From: an uncultured Winogradskyella sp.
GTDB lineage: Bacteria; Bacteroidota; Bacteroidia; Flavobacteriales; Flavobacteriaceae
Assembly: GCF_947498005.1 (NCBI RefSeq)
Contig: NZ_CANMIW010000012.1
Location: forward strand, 1 to 52,660
DNA: 52,660 nt
Reading direction: 5' to 3'
How positions within the stretch are numbered: the stretch's first letter is position 1; every line of letters begins with the position of its first letter. This document shows, piece after piece, positions 38,670 through 47,647 of this stretch. The notes beneath the pieces were generated by a model. The model was not told the DNA's origin and searched no databases. It saw nothing but the letters and a program-made list of their open reading frames with translations. The position numbers and the translations under genes are program-made.

Positions 38670-39707
38670 ATGCCAAATATTCCTGATATTTCAGACGAAG
38701 GAGAAAACGAACTTTACGAGCACCATGCTTTTAGAGTAGTCGCTGGTCAGCAGCCACTTCGTATCGATAAATACTTAATGAATTTTATAGAAAACGCTAC
38801 GCGTAATAAAATTCAAGCTGCAGCAAAAGACGGAAGTATTTTTGTGAATGATGTACCTGTAAAATCTAATTACAAGGTAAAACCAAACGATTACATCACT
38901 GTAAAGTTTGAGCATCCACCACACGAAAATCTTTTAATTGCAGAAGATATTCCGATTGATGTGGTTTATGAAGACGACGATTTACTGGTGGTTAACAAAC
39001 CAGCAGGTATGGTTGTGCATCCAGGACACGGAAATTATTCGGGTACATTGATTAATGGTTTAATTTTTCATTTCGAAAATTTACCTAACAACTCAAGCGA
39101 AAGACCAGGTTTGGTGCACAGAATAGATAAAGATACTAGCGGATTGTTAGTGGTTGCCAAAACCGAACAAGCCATGGCACATCTTTCTAATCAGTTTGCG
39201 AAAAAGACGAGTGAGCGCGAATATGTTGCACTTGTTTGGGGAAATATTGAAGAGGAAGAAGGCACCATTGAAGGTAATATTGGTCGTCATCCAAAAAATA
39301 GATTACAAAACACGGTTTTTCTAGATGACGAAGAAGAACAAGGTAAACCAGCCGTAACACATTTTAAAGTTATAGAACGTTTGGGTTATGTAACCTTAGT
39401 AAGTTGTAAGCTCGAAACAGGACGTACACACCAAATCCGTGTACATATGAAACATATTGGTCACACCCTTTTTAATGACGAACGTTATGGAGGCGAACGT
39501 ATCTTAAAAGGGACCACATTTACAAAATATAAGCAGTTTGTAGAAAACTGTTTTAAGATTTTGCCGAGACAAGCTTTACATGCCAAAACGCTTGGGTTTG
39601 TGCATCCAACCACAGGAGAATTCATGAAATTCGAATCTGAAATTCCTCAGGATATCGCGCAATGTATAGAGAAGTGGAGACATTATGCAAAGCACGCTAA
39701 TGATTAG
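38670..39707 (+). CDS. rluD: RluA-family 23S rRNA pseudouridine synthase (RluD-type)
   Basis: The enzyme converts uridines in 23S rRNA (in RluD, helix 69) to pseudouridine. The 345 residues contain an S4 RNA-binding domain (about 29-85; LRIDKYLMNFIENATRNKIQ) and the catalytic domain with HRIDKDTSGLLVVAKT (150-165). Asp153 is the nucleophile. The C-terminal motif GRTHQIRVHMKHIGHTLFNDERYGG follows. RluD versus a sister enzyme cannot be settled from sequence alone. It is transcribed with the PASTA gene. A REP-like repeat starts right after its stop codon. Confidence 0.9.
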   Translation: MPNIPDISDEGENELYEHHAFRVVAGQQPLRIDKYLMNFIENATRNKIQAAAKDGSIFVNDVPVKSNYKVKPNDYITVKFEHPPHENLLIAEDIPIDVVYEDDDLLVVNKPAGMVVHPGHGNYSGTLINGLIFHFENLPNNSSERPGLVHRIDKDTSGLLVVAKTEQAMAHLSNQFAKKTSEREYVALVWGNIEEEEGTIEGNIGRHPKNRLQNTVFLDDEEEQGKPAVTHFKVIERLGYVTLVSCKLETGRTHQIRVHMKHIGHTLFNDERYGGERILKGTTFTKYKQFVENCFKILPRQALHAKTLGFVHPTTGEFMKFESEIPQDIAQCIEKWRHYAKHAND

Positions 39708-39712
39708 TGCCA

Positions 39713-39749
39713 AATTCCTGCGAAAGCAGTTCCGATAGCTATCGGAATC
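39713..39749. repeat. REP-like palindromic element after rluD
   Basis: ATTCCTGCGAAAGCAG resembles the left half of the unit at 50054-50077. A perfect 16-base palindrome TCCGATAGCTATCGGA follows (39731-39746), and the outer ATTCC/GGAAT ends pair. It begins within 6 bases of the rluD stop codon. Confidence 0.7.
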
Positions 39750-39776
39750 AAAAGTAGATTTAACAAAGACTCAGTA

Positions 39777-39814
39777 ACGTCTAAAACAATATGTTTTGGG
39801 CGTTTTATTTTTTT
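39777..39814 (+). terminator. Rho-independent terminator of the PASTA/rluD unit
   Basis: An 11-bp stem with two G-T pairs (39777-39787 with 39793-39803) has loop AATAT. A T-rich stretch follows. Confidence 0.8.
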
Positions 39815-39817
39815 TAA

Positions 39818-39845
39818 CCTTCAAGGGTTTTTAAAACCTTGTAGG
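39818..39845. repeat. Near-palindrome of a dispersed repeat type
   Basis: CCT-CAAGG-TTTT and AAAACCTTG-AGG arms form a near-perfect palindrome. The core (AGG, T run, A run, CCT) resembles that of the palindrome at the 3' end of trpC (50152-50184). Confidence 0.5.
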
Positions 39846-39998
39846 AAAAAAATAATCAGGCTGTCCACTATATCTTTTTTTCGTGCCTCAAAAAAGGATG
39901 CCGTTTCCATCCTTAACGCGCTTTCCCAAGACTATTGAGAAAAGATGAGAAAACTGCACATCTTGAGCAAGTTTAAAAATACTCACTCACTCACTCAG
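39846..39998. other. Intergenic sequence, no gene seen
   Basis: About 150 bases lie between repeat elements. A short hairpin-like pair GGATG...CATCC occurs at about 39896-39913. There is no open frame or RNA gene. From the surrounding elements I suspect this too is dispersed-repeat sequence, but there is no second copy in the window to show it. Confidence 0.4.
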
Positions 39999-40077
39999 TT
40001 TGTCATGCTGAACTAGTTTCAGCATCTCAAAAGCATCTTCATTAAATTAGATTCTGAAACAAGTTCAGAATGACAAA
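39999..40077. repeat. Two-hairpin REP doublet
   Basis: The ends TTTGTCATGCTGAAC and GTTCAGAATGACAAA pair with one mismatch over 15 bases. Each end is also the start or end of its own hairpin (ATGCTGAA/TTCAGCAT at 40004-40025, ATTCTGAA/TTCAGAAT at 40051-40071). This is the layout of REP doublets (REPINs). Confidence 0.75.
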
Positions 40078-40288
40078 TCATTACTTATCACGTTTAGGTT
40101 AATAACCAATTCTTTTAGCTATTCTTACGTTGAACATATTTGTGAATTGGCATAGTTATTTCTAATAGTGATATCAATTTTACTATTAATAAATATTAGA
40201 AAATCTTTAAGATACATCGTATTTTTACTACTGAGAAAGAAGAAGTGTTTAACCATAAATTAGAGGTCTGCAGTAGCAGCAAATACAT
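40078..40288. other. Leader region of yaaA, no gene seen
   Basis: These 211 AT-rich bases hold no open frame and no full consensus promoter. TATTTTTA at about 40219-40226 is one base off a -7 box and would leave a leader of some 55 bases. Confidence 0.4.
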
Positions 40289-41047
40289 ATGAAATTAGTA
40301 CTATCACCAGCAAAATCTTTAGATTACGAGACTAAATTACCAACCACTAAAACAACGGAAAGTAGTTTTTTAGCGGAATCAGAACGTTTAAATAAAGTAT
40401 TAAAAAAGAAGTCGGCAAAGAGTTTATCTAAACTAATGCATATTTCAGATAATTTAGGGCAATTAAATTATGAGCGCAACCAAGACTGGGAATTACCATT
40501 TACAAAAGACAATGCAAGGCAAGCCATATATGCATTTAGTGGCGACGTGTATAGAGGATTAGATGCCTATACAATTGATACTGATAAATTAGATAAAGTA
40601 GAAGATACCGTTAGAATATTATCTGGTTTATATGGTGTTTTAAAACCATTAGATTTAATTCAGCCTTACCGATTAGAAATGGGAACTAAAATGCCAGTTG
40701 GTAAAAACAAAAATTTATACGAGTTCTGGAAAAAGAAAGTCACTAAAGCTTTAAACGAAGAGTTAGAAGATGATGAGCTTTTCCTTAACCTGGCAAGTAA
40801 TGAGTATTTCAAAGCCATAGATACAAAAGCTTTAAAAGTACCAGTCGTTAATGTAGCGTTTAAAGAATTTAAAAACGGACAGTATAAAATCGTAGCCATT
40901 TTTGCTAAATTAGCTAGAGGATTAATGACCAGATACATCATTGATACAGATGCTAAAACTTTAGATGATGTAAAAGGATTTAATTTAGAAAACTACGGAT
41001 TTAGCGAAGAATTATCTTCTGAAAATGAATTGGTATTTACAAGATAG
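40289..41047 (+). CDS. yaaA: Peroxide stress protein YaaA
   Basis: YaaA lowers free iron and so limits Fenton damage under hydrogen peroxide in E. coli. The 252 residues carry the family start [14 protein letters not shown] and conserved blocks [56 protein letters not shown] and [11 protein letters not shown]. Length is normal. The next gene starts 30 bases downstream on the same strand. Confidence 0.95.
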   Translation: MKLVLSPAKSLDYETKLPTTKTTESSFLAESERLNKVLKKKSAKSLSKLMHISDNLGQLNYERNQDWELPFTKDNARQAIYAFSGDVYRGLDAYTIDTDKLDKVEDTVRILSGLYGVLKPLDLIQPYRLEMGTKMPVGKNKNLYEFWKKKVTKALNEELEDDELFLNLASNEYFKAIDTKALKVPVVNVAFKEFKNGQYKIVAIFAKLARGLMTRYIIDTDAKTLDDVKGFNLENYGFSEELSSENELVFTR

Positions 41048-41077
41048 TTACTATATTTAGATACCTAATTCTAATCC

Positions 41078-41800
41078 ATGTATTACTATTTAATTGTAGC
41101 GCTTCAGGCGTTTTGTATTTATCATGTCTATAAAAATCATAAACCATATTATTGGTTTTTTCTCATCTTCTTTATTCCTGTTGTAGGTTCAATTATATAC
41201 ATCATAACGCAAGTTTATAATAAGAATGATGCCGATAAAATTCAAAGTGAATTAACGTCTATCATCAATCCAACTAAGAAAACAAAGGACTTAGAAAAGA
41301 AGTTAGAATTTTCAGATACGTATACAAACAGAATTGATTTGGCAGATGCTTATTTCGCTAATAACGATATGCCTAATGCTATTGTTAATTATAAGCATAC
41401 GTTAAAAGATACATCCCAAAATAATTTATACGCACATCAACAACTTATTTTGTGCTATTTTAAATTACAAGATTATGCTGGAGTTTTAGATAGTGTAGAA
41501 GTCATAAAATCTAAACCAGAATTTAAAGGGTCTAAACAACAATTTTGTTATGGTTTAGCTTTAAAAGAACTAGGTCAACTAGAAGATGCTGAAGTACAAT
41601 TAAAACAGATAGATAGACCATATTCTAATTATAATGAGCGTTTAGAATTAGCAAAATTCTATATAGAAAATAATAGAGCTAATGAAGGCAAGGATTTATT
41701 GAATGAAATCTCAACAGAATCTAAGCATATGACGAAACCTAATCGTCGTATCTACAGAACTGCAATTGCTGAGGTAGAACGTTTGTTGAAATCTTTATAA
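41078..41800 (+). CDS. Membrane-anchored TPR protein, conserved hypothetical
   Basis: Two membrane segments open the protein (about 2-19 and 25-46; the pair resembles the N-terminal PLDc_N module of cardiolipin synthases). A soluble part of tetratricopeptide-like helices follows (about 75-225; NRIDLADAYFANNDMPNAIVNYKHTL). No phospholipase motif is present. A role as an inner-membrane scaffold is possible but not shown. Its stop codon TAA (41798-41800) abuts the stop of the convergent acetyltransferase gene without a single base between them. Confidence 0.8.
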   Translation: MYYYLIVALQAFCIYHVYKNHKPYYWFFLIFFIPVVGSIIYIITQVYNKNDADKIQSELTSIINPTKKTKDLEKKLEFSDTYTNRIDLADAYFANNDMPNAIVNYKHTLKDTSQNNLYAHQQLILCYFKLQDYAGVLDSVEVIKSKPEFKGSKQQFCYGLALKELGQLEDAEVQLKQIDRPYSNYNERLELAKFYIENNRANEGKDLLNEISTESKHMTKPNRRIYRTAIAEVERLLKSL

Positions 41801-42346
41801 TTAGCTGTTTACAATTCCATCAAAAATCTCATAAATTAAATTAGACTCATTATCTACATCTTTTCGAGAAGGGTTTAAAATAAATCCATTTTTAGTTAAA
41901 AGTCGTTTAGAATTTTCATTTTTGGTATCTGTAAAAGCTTCAATTTTCTGAAGTTTTAATTGATTAAATCCAAAGTCGAGAACCAAATTTAAGGCTTCCG
42001 TCATAATTCCTTTATTGTGAAATTTGGGATTTAAGTCATAACCAACTTCTGCTACTTTTTTGTCTACAGAGAAGTTCCACAAGCAAATAGTACCTATAAG
42101 TTCTGATTTGTCTTTTAGCGTAATTCCCCAAACAATCGAAATACTATGCTCTAGATTATTATGCTGTGTTCTTATAAAGTTTAACGCATCTGAGATAGTT
42201 TTAGTTTGTCTATGCTCAGGTCTTTTAATATACCGATTTACAATTTCGTTGGAACGTAAAAAGAGAATGGTATCAGCATCAGATTCTTTCAGTTTCCTGA
42301 GGGAGAGTCGTGCAGAAGTAAGTTCAGTAAAAGGTGTGAAATTCAT
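41801..42346 (-). CDS. GNAT-family N-acetyltransferase (RimJ/RimL type)
   Basis: The 181-residue protein transfers an acetyl group from acetyl-CoA to an amine. It starts with the RimJ-like TSARLSLRKLKESDADTIL. The acetyl-CoA site lies in AEVGYDLNPKFHNKGIMTEAL, followed by the late KIEAFTDTKNENSKRLLTKNGF motif. The substrate is unknown: relatives modify ribosomal proteins, amino acids or antibiotics. A possible -7 box (CAAACTTA on the plus strand, 42385-42392) lies about 40 bases before its start. Confidence 0.9.
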   Translation of the reverse strand: MNFTPFTELTSARLSLRKLKESDADTILFLRSNEIVNRYIKRPEHRQTKTISDALNFIRTQHNNLEHSISIVWGITLKDKSELIGTICLWNFSVDKKVAEVGYDLNPKFHNKGIMTEALNLVLDFGFNQLKLQKIEAFTDTKNENSKRLLTKNGFILNPSRKDVDNESNLIYEIFDGIVNS

Positions 42347-42435
42347 CTCTTGATGTTATAAGTTGCTCAAATATTGATAGTATTCAAACTTAAAGATATT
42401 TCAAATATTTATTACCTTAGTATGAAATACAAAAA

Positions 42436-43242
42436 ATGAGAAAAACGCTTCAGATATCTAATGCAATAGCATTGATTATAACCATATTTATTAATTACCT
42501 GTCTAATACAGGTATAATGAATAACACTACTATTGGAGAAGTTTCTAACAGTTATAAATCGCTTTTTACGCCTGCAGGTTATACGTTTTCAATTTGGGGA
42601 ATTATTTATATTATGTTGGTATGCTTTGTGGTTTATCAAGCGAGAACTTCAAGTTTTAAGACTAAAAACGATGATTTTGTTTTAAAAACAGGTTGGTGGT
42701 TTGTTATGTCTTGCATGTTTAATTCACTATGGGTTTTTGCATGGATTTATGAATTTACAGGCTTATCTTGTCTATTCATCTTTTTATTATTGTTTTCAAT
42801 TTTAAAAATTATTGTAAATAATAGAATGGAACTCGATGATAAACCATTTCCCATTATTGCCTTCTTATGGTGGCCATTTGTAATTTATGCAGGTTGGGTT
42901 ACATTAGCTAGTATTGCAAATGTGTCTACGTATTTGGTTAAAATAGATTGGAATGGATTTGGGTTAGAACCTAAATTCTGGGCAATTTCACTAATAGTTA
43001 TTGCCACAATAATTAACCTTACCGTTATTTGGAAACGTAATATGCGCGAATTTGCTCTAGTTGGTGCCTGGGCATTAGTTGGTATTGGTGTTGCTAATAA
43101 AAATGATAATTACTCGATTGCTGTTTTTGCATTTATTGCTGCTGCTGTATTAATGATAAATGCAGCAATGCATGGTCATAAAAACAGAGCGACGAATCCT
43201 TTTTTTAAATTTTTAGAATGGAAAAAATCGAGAAATTCATAA
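42436..43242 (+). CDS. Multi-pass membrane protein, TspO/MBR-like
   Basis: The 268 residues contain about seven membrane segments and many aromatic residues. FTPAGYTFSIWGIIYIML, NSLWVFAWIYE and AGWVTLASIANVS resemble the tryptophan-rich sensory proteins (TspO/peripheral benzodiazepine receptor), which bind porphyrins. The protein is longer than classical TspO (about 160 residues), so this is a distant relative. A short basic tail follows. It is a single gene between the divergent acetyltransferase and the helicase. Confidence 0.75.
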   Translation: MRKTLQISNAIALIITIFINYLSNTGIMNNTTIGEVSNSYKSLFTPAGYTFSIWGIIYIMLVCFVVYQARTSSFKTKNDDFVLKTGWWFVMSCMFNSLWVFAWIYEFTGLSCLFIFLLLFSILKIIVNNRMELDDKPFPIIAFLWWPFVIYAGWVTLASIANVSTYLVKIDWNGFGLEPKFWAISLIVIATIINLTVIWKRNMREFALVGAWALVGIGVANKNDNYSIAVFAFIAAAVLMINAAMHGHKNRATNPFFKFLEWKKSRNS

Positions 43243-43345
43243 TAAGAAGGTAATTAGTTATGTCAACAAGAAAATAGGCGTAACTTCGCGCCAAATTAAA
43301 GGAGTGACCTAATATAATATAGAGTTTGCTTCATAAACACTATAT

Positions 43346-44644
43346 ATGTCATTTAAAGAATTAGGCTTATCTGAGCCGTTATTAAAAGCAATCAGTAAAA
43401 AAGGATACGAAACACCATCGCCAATACAAGCAAAAGCCATCCCTTCAGTTTTAGAAGGAAAAGATGTTTTGGCTTCAGCACAAACCGGAACTGGTAAAAC
43501 TGCAGGTTTTACATTACCATTATTACATCTCTTATCTGAAAATCCAAAGGAAAAATACAGACCAATAAGAGCATTAATTTTAACGCCAACACGTGAGTTA
43601 GCAGCTCAGGTATTTGCTAACGTAAAGGAATACAGCGAATTTTTAAATTTAAGAAGTGCTGTAATTTTTGGTGGTGTTAATCAAAAACCGCAAATCGCAA
43701 CCATAAGAAAAGGTGTTGATGTCTTAGTAGCTACACCAGGACGATTACTAGATTTACAAAATCAAGGTGCATTATCTTTAAAACGTGTTGAAATATTTGT
43801 TTTAGACGAAGCAGATAGAATGTTAGATATGGGATTTTTACGTGATATTGAACGCGTAATGAAGTTAATGCCGGACAAGCGACAAAACCTTTTGTTCTCG
43901 GCAACATTCTCAAAAGACATTAAAAAATTAGCTTATTCTATTTTAAATAATCCGGTTCAGGTTGAAACAGCACGACAAAATACGGCTGTAGAGGTTATAG
44001 ACCAAAAAGTATATAGAGTTGCAAAAGGCAAAAAAACAGGCTTAATTATTAAACTAATTTCTGAAGGTAATTGGAACCAAGTTTTGGTTTTTACAAGAAC
44101 CAAACATGGTGCTAACAAACTTTGTAAAAAGATGATTAGTGCAGGTATATCAGCAGCAGCTATACACGGAAATAAAAGTCAAGGAGCTAGAACAAAAGCC
44201 TTAGCAGGTTTTAAAAATGGTTCTGTTAGAGTATTGGTAGCTACAGATATTGCTGCAAGAGGTATAGATATTCCATTATTGCCACATGTTATAAATTTTG
44301 AATTACCTAACATTTCTGAAGATTATGTACATAGAATCGGTAGAACAGGTAGAGCAGGAGCAGAAGGCCAAGCATTATCTTTAGTTAGTGCAGATGAAAC
44401 TAGTTATTTAAAAGGTATTGAAAAGTTAATTGGAGAATCTATTGAAGTAGAAATAGTGGAAGGTTTTGAACCAGATCCAAACGCTTCAACAGCACCAATA
44501 AAACCTGGTCAAAACAGAAATCAAAATAAAGGAAGAAGAACTAATAACAGAAACTCTAATTCTAAAGGTTCAGGTAATAACAGAAATTCTAATAGAAATA
44601 AAAGTAGAAACCGAAACCGAAATAACGATTCTACGCGTAATTAA
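43346..44644 (+). CDS. DEAD-box RNA helicase, RhlE type
   Basis: An ATP-dependent RNA helicase probably involved in ribosome assembly or RNA decay. The helicase core (about 1-370) shows the Q motif [10 protein letters not shown], Walker [25 protein letters not shown] and the final [10 protein letters not shown]. The last 60 residues are an Asn/Arg/Ser-rich disordered tail that should bind RNA. The 103-base leader contains TAACTTCG (about 43281), a near -7 box. Two small genes follow, the first 6 bases after the stop. Confidence 0.95.
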   Translation: MSFKELGLSEPLLKAISKKGYETPSPIQAKAIPSVLEGKDVLASAQTGTGKTAGFTLPLLHLLSENPKEKYRPIRALILTPTRELAAQVFANVKEYSEFLNLRSAVIFGGVNQKPQIATIRKGVDVLVATPGRLLDLQNQGALSLKRVEIFVLDEADRMLDMGFLRDIERVMKLMPDKRQNLLFSATFSKDIKKLAYSILNNPVQVETARQNTAVEVIDQKVYRVAKGKKTGLIIKLISEGNWNQVLVFTRTKHGANKLCKKMISAGISAAAIHGNKSQGARTKALAGFKNGSVRVLVATDIAARGIDIPLLPHVINFELPNISEDYVHRIGRTGRAGAEGQALSLVSADETSYLKGIEKLIGESIEVEIVEGFEPDPNASTAPIKPGQNRNQNKGRRTNNRNSNSKGSGNNRNSNRNKSRNRNRNNDSTRN

Positions 44645-44650
44645 GCTGTG

Positions 44651-44866
44651 ATGACTGATAGTTTAAAACATAAAATAATTGAAGTCTGCGATAAGAAGAT
44701 TGCTCAAAAAGGAACTAATGTTGGTGTTTCTTTTTATGCTTTTTTTAAAAATAAAAATGATAATCCAGAATTGTTGATGGAAGCCGCTACGTGGTGGATA
44801 AAAACACACGAGCTAGACCATTTTGAAAAAGCCGTTAAGATTAAAGCTTTAGTAAATAGCTTATAA
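44651..44866 (+). CDS. Small conserved hypothetical protein (possibly DUF6500)
   Basis: A soluble 71-residue protein with conserved-looking [32 protein letters not shown] believe it is the DUF6500 family, from memory of the motif. I prefer ATG 44651 over the in-frame GTG at 44648. It lies 6 bases after the helicase gene and one base before the VF530 gene, so the three form an operon. No function is known. Confidence 0.7.
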   Translation: MTDSLKHKIIEVCDKKIAQKGTNVGVSFYAFFKNKNDNPELLMEAATWWIKTHELDHFEKAVKIKALVNSL

Positions 44867-44867
44867 T

Positions 44868-45101
44868 ATGTCTACGCAACCAAATAATCCATTGCATGGA
44901 AAAAAGCTCGCTGATATTGTAACAGAGCTACAAGCGCATTATGGATGGGAATATATGGGTTATCAGATTAATATTAGATGTTTTACGCACGACCCTTCAG
45001 TTAAATCTAGTTTAAAATTTTTAAGACGAACGCCTTGGGCTAGGACTAAAGTTGAGCAAATGTATTTAGCGTATTTAAAAAAGAATCCTAACTTAAAGTA
45101 A
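44868..45101 (+). CDS. VF530-family DNA-binding protein
   Basis: The 77 residues match the VF530 (DUF2132) family: [45 protein letters not shown] and VEQMYL. VF530 proteins are small helical proteins reported to bind double-stranded DNA. The cellular role is unknown. It ends the helicase operon and is closed by a hairpin terminator. Confidence 0.92.
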   Translation: MSTQPNNPLHGKKLADIVTELQAHYGWEYMGYQINIRCFTHDPSVKSSLKFLRRTPWARTKVEQMYLAYLKKNPNLK

Positions 45102-45114
45102 AACTAATTATCAT

Positions 45115-45148
45115 AAAAAAAATCCTCATTGCTAAATGAGGATTTTTT
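45115..45148. terminator. Bidirectional rho-independent terminator
   Basis: A perfect stem AATCCTCAT/ATGAGGATT (45121-45129, 45136-45144) is flanked by six A on the left and a T run on the right. It can end both the VF530 operon on the plus strand and the EF-hand gene on the minus strand. Confidence 0.9.
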
Positions 45149-45167
45149 AAAATGTTTAAAAAAGGAT

Positions 45168-45533
45168 TTAATCTTTTTTTAGCGTTGCTTTTTTGTTTTT
45201 TTCAATCTGCTTCAATTCTGTCTTTTGAGCAGATTTCTTTTTCATTTCGAAAGCCAAAGTAAATTCATCCAAACTTATGGAACCGTTTTTATTTGTATCC
45301 ATTTTAAGGAATTTGGTTTTAACCTCTTCTTCACTAAATTCGTCTTTTTTGTAATTAGCTTTAAGTTCTTTTAAATTTATGGTTTCATCGGAATTAGTGT
45401 CAAGTGCTTTAAAACTTTTTATAGCTCTTTTATTCTGAACTTTTTGTGTTTCAAGTTTCTGTTGAGCATTTGCAAAAGAGAAAGATGTTATAGCTATGAA
45501 AAATAATCCTGTTTTTATTGTATTTAAAATCAT
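45168..45533 (-). CDS. Secreted EF-hand protein
   Basis: The 121 residues have a signal peptide (1-23, ending FANAQ) and two EF-hand calcium loops. These are DTNSDETINLKE (about 45-56) and DTNKNGSISLDE (about 79-90), each with acidic residues at positions 1, 3 and 12. A Lys-rich tail follows. It is probably a small periplasmic calcium-binding protein. It is a single gene whose 3' end faces a shared terminator. Confidence 0.88.
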   Translation of the reverse strand: MILNTIKTGLFFIAITSFSFANAQQKLETQKVQNKRAIKSFKALDTNSDETINLKELKANYKKDEFSEEEVKTKFLKMDTNKNGSISLDEFTLAFEMKKKSAQKTELKQIEKNKKATLKKD

Positions 45534-45617
45534 AATATTAATTTTTTAATTATTCATTAATGAGAGCAATATAAGGTAAAAAGCTTTAAAATTTAGTTAA
45601 TTTAATAAGTTGCTGAA

Positions 45618-46073
45618 TTATGCCCTTAATTGTCTTAAGCCCTCATACACTATTATACTTACGGCATTCGCTAAATTTAAACTTCTAATAGATTCACTAT
45701 AAAGTGGAATTTTAAAAAGGTCATTTTTATGAGCTTCAATAATTGTTTTGGGCAAACCAACGGATTCCTTTCCGAAGACTAAGAATAAATCATCTTCAAA
45801 CGTTATATCCCAATGGCTTTGAGTTCCATGACTAGATAAGAACACCATTTTTGCATTGTCATTCTTTTTGAAAAAATCATCAATATTTTCATAGTAAATA
45901 ACGTCTAGATGCTTCCAATAATCTAATCCTGCACGTTTAAGTCGTTTATCATCGATTTCAAAACCAAATGGTTTTACTAAATGTAAGGTAGAACCAGACG
46001 CTAAAGCCAAACGACCAATGTTACCCGTGTTATTTGGGATTTCGGGTTCTATGAGTACGATGTTTAATGACAT
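45618..46073 (-). CDS. trmL: tRNA (cytidine(34)-2'-O)-methyltransferase
   Basis: TrmL methylates the wobble base of tRNA-Leu. The 151-residue SPOUT methyltransferase shows the three family blocks: IEPEIPNNTGNIGRLALA at the N-terminus, LVFGKESVGLP and the knot segment SIRSLNLANAVSIIVYEGLRQL. Length is typical for TrmL and too short for the TrmD or TrmH groups. A terminator for the upstream DUF805 gene lies just before it, so it has its own transcript start. Confidence 0.94.
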   Translation of the reverse strand: MSLNIVLIEPEIPNNTGNIGRLALASGSTLHLVKPFGFEIDDKRLKRAGLDYWKHLDVIYYENIDDFFKKNDNAKMVFLSSHGTQSHWDITFEDDLFLVFGKESVGLPKTIIEAHKNDLFKIPLYSESIRSLNLANAVSIIVYEGLRQLRA

Positions 46074-46092
46074 TATTAAGTTTAATTAAGAA

Positions 46093-46128
46093 TAAAAAAA
46101 TGCCTATTCAATTAATAAGAATAGGCAT
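46093..46128 (-). terminator. Rho-independent terminator of the DUF805 gene
   Basis: Read on the minus strand, a perfect 10-bp stem (46119-46128 with 46100-46109) has a 9-base loop. It is followed by seven T (A run 46094-46100). Confidence 0.85.
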
Positions 46129-46169
46129 TAAATATAAGTTTTTAATTGTTCAGTTTAAAGTGTGATGAC

Positions 46170-46556
46170 TTAAACAGTAACAGTAGAATCTATTTCTTTT
46201 GGATCTGGTCCGTAAGCGTTAGGTCCTTTGTCGCCTTCTGTTGCAAATAAAACGATTAACCATATACCTCCTACTAATGGTATAAGTGCTACTAAGTAAA
46301 ACCAACCACTTTTTCCTATATCGTGTAATCGTCTTACCGCAACGGCTAAACTAGGAATTATGATACCTAAGATATATATTAGATATAGTCCTGCGAATGC
46401 ACCTATTTCTGTCAATGCAACTAATCCACCAGCAACAAGTACAATTGCAAAAGCAAAAAGCATATTAAACAAAACAAACATCCAATATTCTTGACGTCTT
46501 GCTCTACCTGTAAAATTTGCGTAATTATCTCTTACGACTTTTAAATACCATTCCAT
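46170..46556 (-). CDS. DUF805 membrane protein
   Basis: The 128 residues have three to four membrane segments and the family pattern: N-terminal NYANFTGRARRQEYWMFVLFN, the middle IPSLAVAVRRLHDIGKSGWFYL and late FATEGDKGPNAYGPDP. DUF805 proteins are small inner-membrane proteins of unknown function. A -7-like box (CAAATATA on the plus strand, 46586-46593) lies 30 bases before the start, and a terminator closes the gene. Confidence 0.92.
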   Translation of the reverse strand: MEWYLKVVRDNYANFTGRARRQEYWMFVLFNMLFAFAIVLVAGGLVALTEIGAFAGLYLIYILGIIIPSLAVAVRRLHDIGKSGWFYLVALIPLVGGIWLIVLFATEGDKGPNAYGPDPKEIDSTVTV

Positions 46557-46626
46557 AAATTTGATTTTAGTTGGTTAATGTGACTCAAATATAAACTTTA
46601 ATTTAAAATAGATGTATTGAAGTTTA

Positions 46627-46860
46627 TTATTCTCGATTAACGTTCGGCTTTTTTAAAAGCTTTATGATTATTATTCGGACTAATAGAATAAATGGAAATT
46701 CATGAAAAACAACATCAAACCAGTCTTTTACGGTCATTCCATTTGCACCACCTTCAATCCATCTGATTTTACCAACGATGTGAGGTTCTGGAAAAAATGG
46801 TGCCAAACCTAAAGTTAAGCATAAAAGAATAATTAATTTCCAGTCGTTTAAGAGTTTCAT
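46627..46860 (-). CDS. Small membrane protein downstream of trpA, conserved hypothetical
   Basis: The 77-residue protein has two membrane segments (about 7-23 and 52-69) around a short loop with EPHIVGKIRWIEGGANGM and DWFD. It starts one base after the trpA stop, so it is part of the trp transcript. I do not recognise a function. I recall similar small proteins in this position in other Flavobacteriia, which would suggest a link to the pathway, but this cannot be checked here. Confidence 0.7.
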   Translation of the reverse strand: MKLLNDWKLIILLCLTLGLAPFFPEPHIVGKIRWIEGGANGMTVKDWFDVVFHEFPFILLVRIIIIKLLKKPNVNRE

Positions 46861-46861
46861 A

Positions 46862-47623
46862 TTATAAAATAGCAGTTACAAAATCATCAATTTTATCGAC
46901 ACCAGAATTAGTTAAGTGTTTTACAAATGCACTACCAATAATGGCGCCTTTGGCGTATTTTGTTGCTTGTGTGAATGTTTCGTTATTAGAAATTCCAAAA
47001 CCAACAATTTGTGGGTTTTTTAATTTCATGTTGGCTATACGTTGAAAATATTGCGTTTGTACATCTCCAAATCCTGATTGACTACCTGTGACACTTGCAG
47101 AACTTACCATATAAATAAATCCGTTTGAAATAGAATCTATATATCTAATACGTTTTTCTGAGGTTTGTGGTGTAATTAAGAAGACGTTGATTAGGCCATA
47201 TTTTTCGAAAATAGATTTGTAATTATCATGATACACGTCAACTGGTAAATCAGGAATAATAAGTCCATCTATGCCAACTTCTTGACATTTTTTACAAAAT
47301 TCTTCTACACCATATTGTAGCATTGGGTTAAAATAACCCATTATGATTAGCGGAATTGAAACCGTCTTACGAACGTCTTTTAGTTGTTCAAAAAGATGTT
47401 CGCTAGTCATACCATTATGCAATGCCTTTGTAGAACTTGCCTGAATCGTAGGACCATCAGCTAAAGGGTCACTGAATGGTAGTCCTATTTCTATCATATC
47501 TACACCAGATTTTTCAAGATTTTCTATGACAGTAACTGTGTCGTTAATGTTTGGGTATCCTGCTGTGAAGTATATGGATAATAGCTTTTTGTCTTCTTCT
47601 AGTTTTTGGTTTATTCTGTTCAA
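46862..47623 (-). CDS. trpA: Tryptophan synthase alpha chain
   Basis: TrpA releases indole from indole-glycerol phosphate and passes it to TrpB. The 253 residues carry the catalytic Glu45 in MIEIGLPFSDPLADGPTIQ and Asp56 in the same block. The loop GLIIPDLPVD and the phosphate-binding VGFGISN and AKGAIIGSAFV segments follow. It is separated from trpB by 307 bases of repeat element, which is very unusual, since trpB and trpA normally touch or overlap. Read-through from trpB is still likely because no terminator is evident. Confidence 0.97.
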   Translation of the reverse strand: MNRINQKLEEDKKLLSIYFTAGYPNINDTVTVIENLEKSGVDMIEIGLPFSDPLADGPTIQASSTKALHNGMTSEHLFEQLKDVRKTVSIPLIIMGYFNPMLQYGVEEFCKKCQEVGIDGLIIPDLPVDVYHDNYKSIFEKYGLINVFLITPQTSEKRIRYIDSISNGFIYMVSSASVTGSQSGFGDVQTQYFQRIANMKLKNPQIVGFGISNNETFTQATKYAKGAIIGSAFVKHLTNSGVDKIDDFVTAIL

Positions 47624-47647
47624 AATGTTATAGTTTTATTTAGTTTG

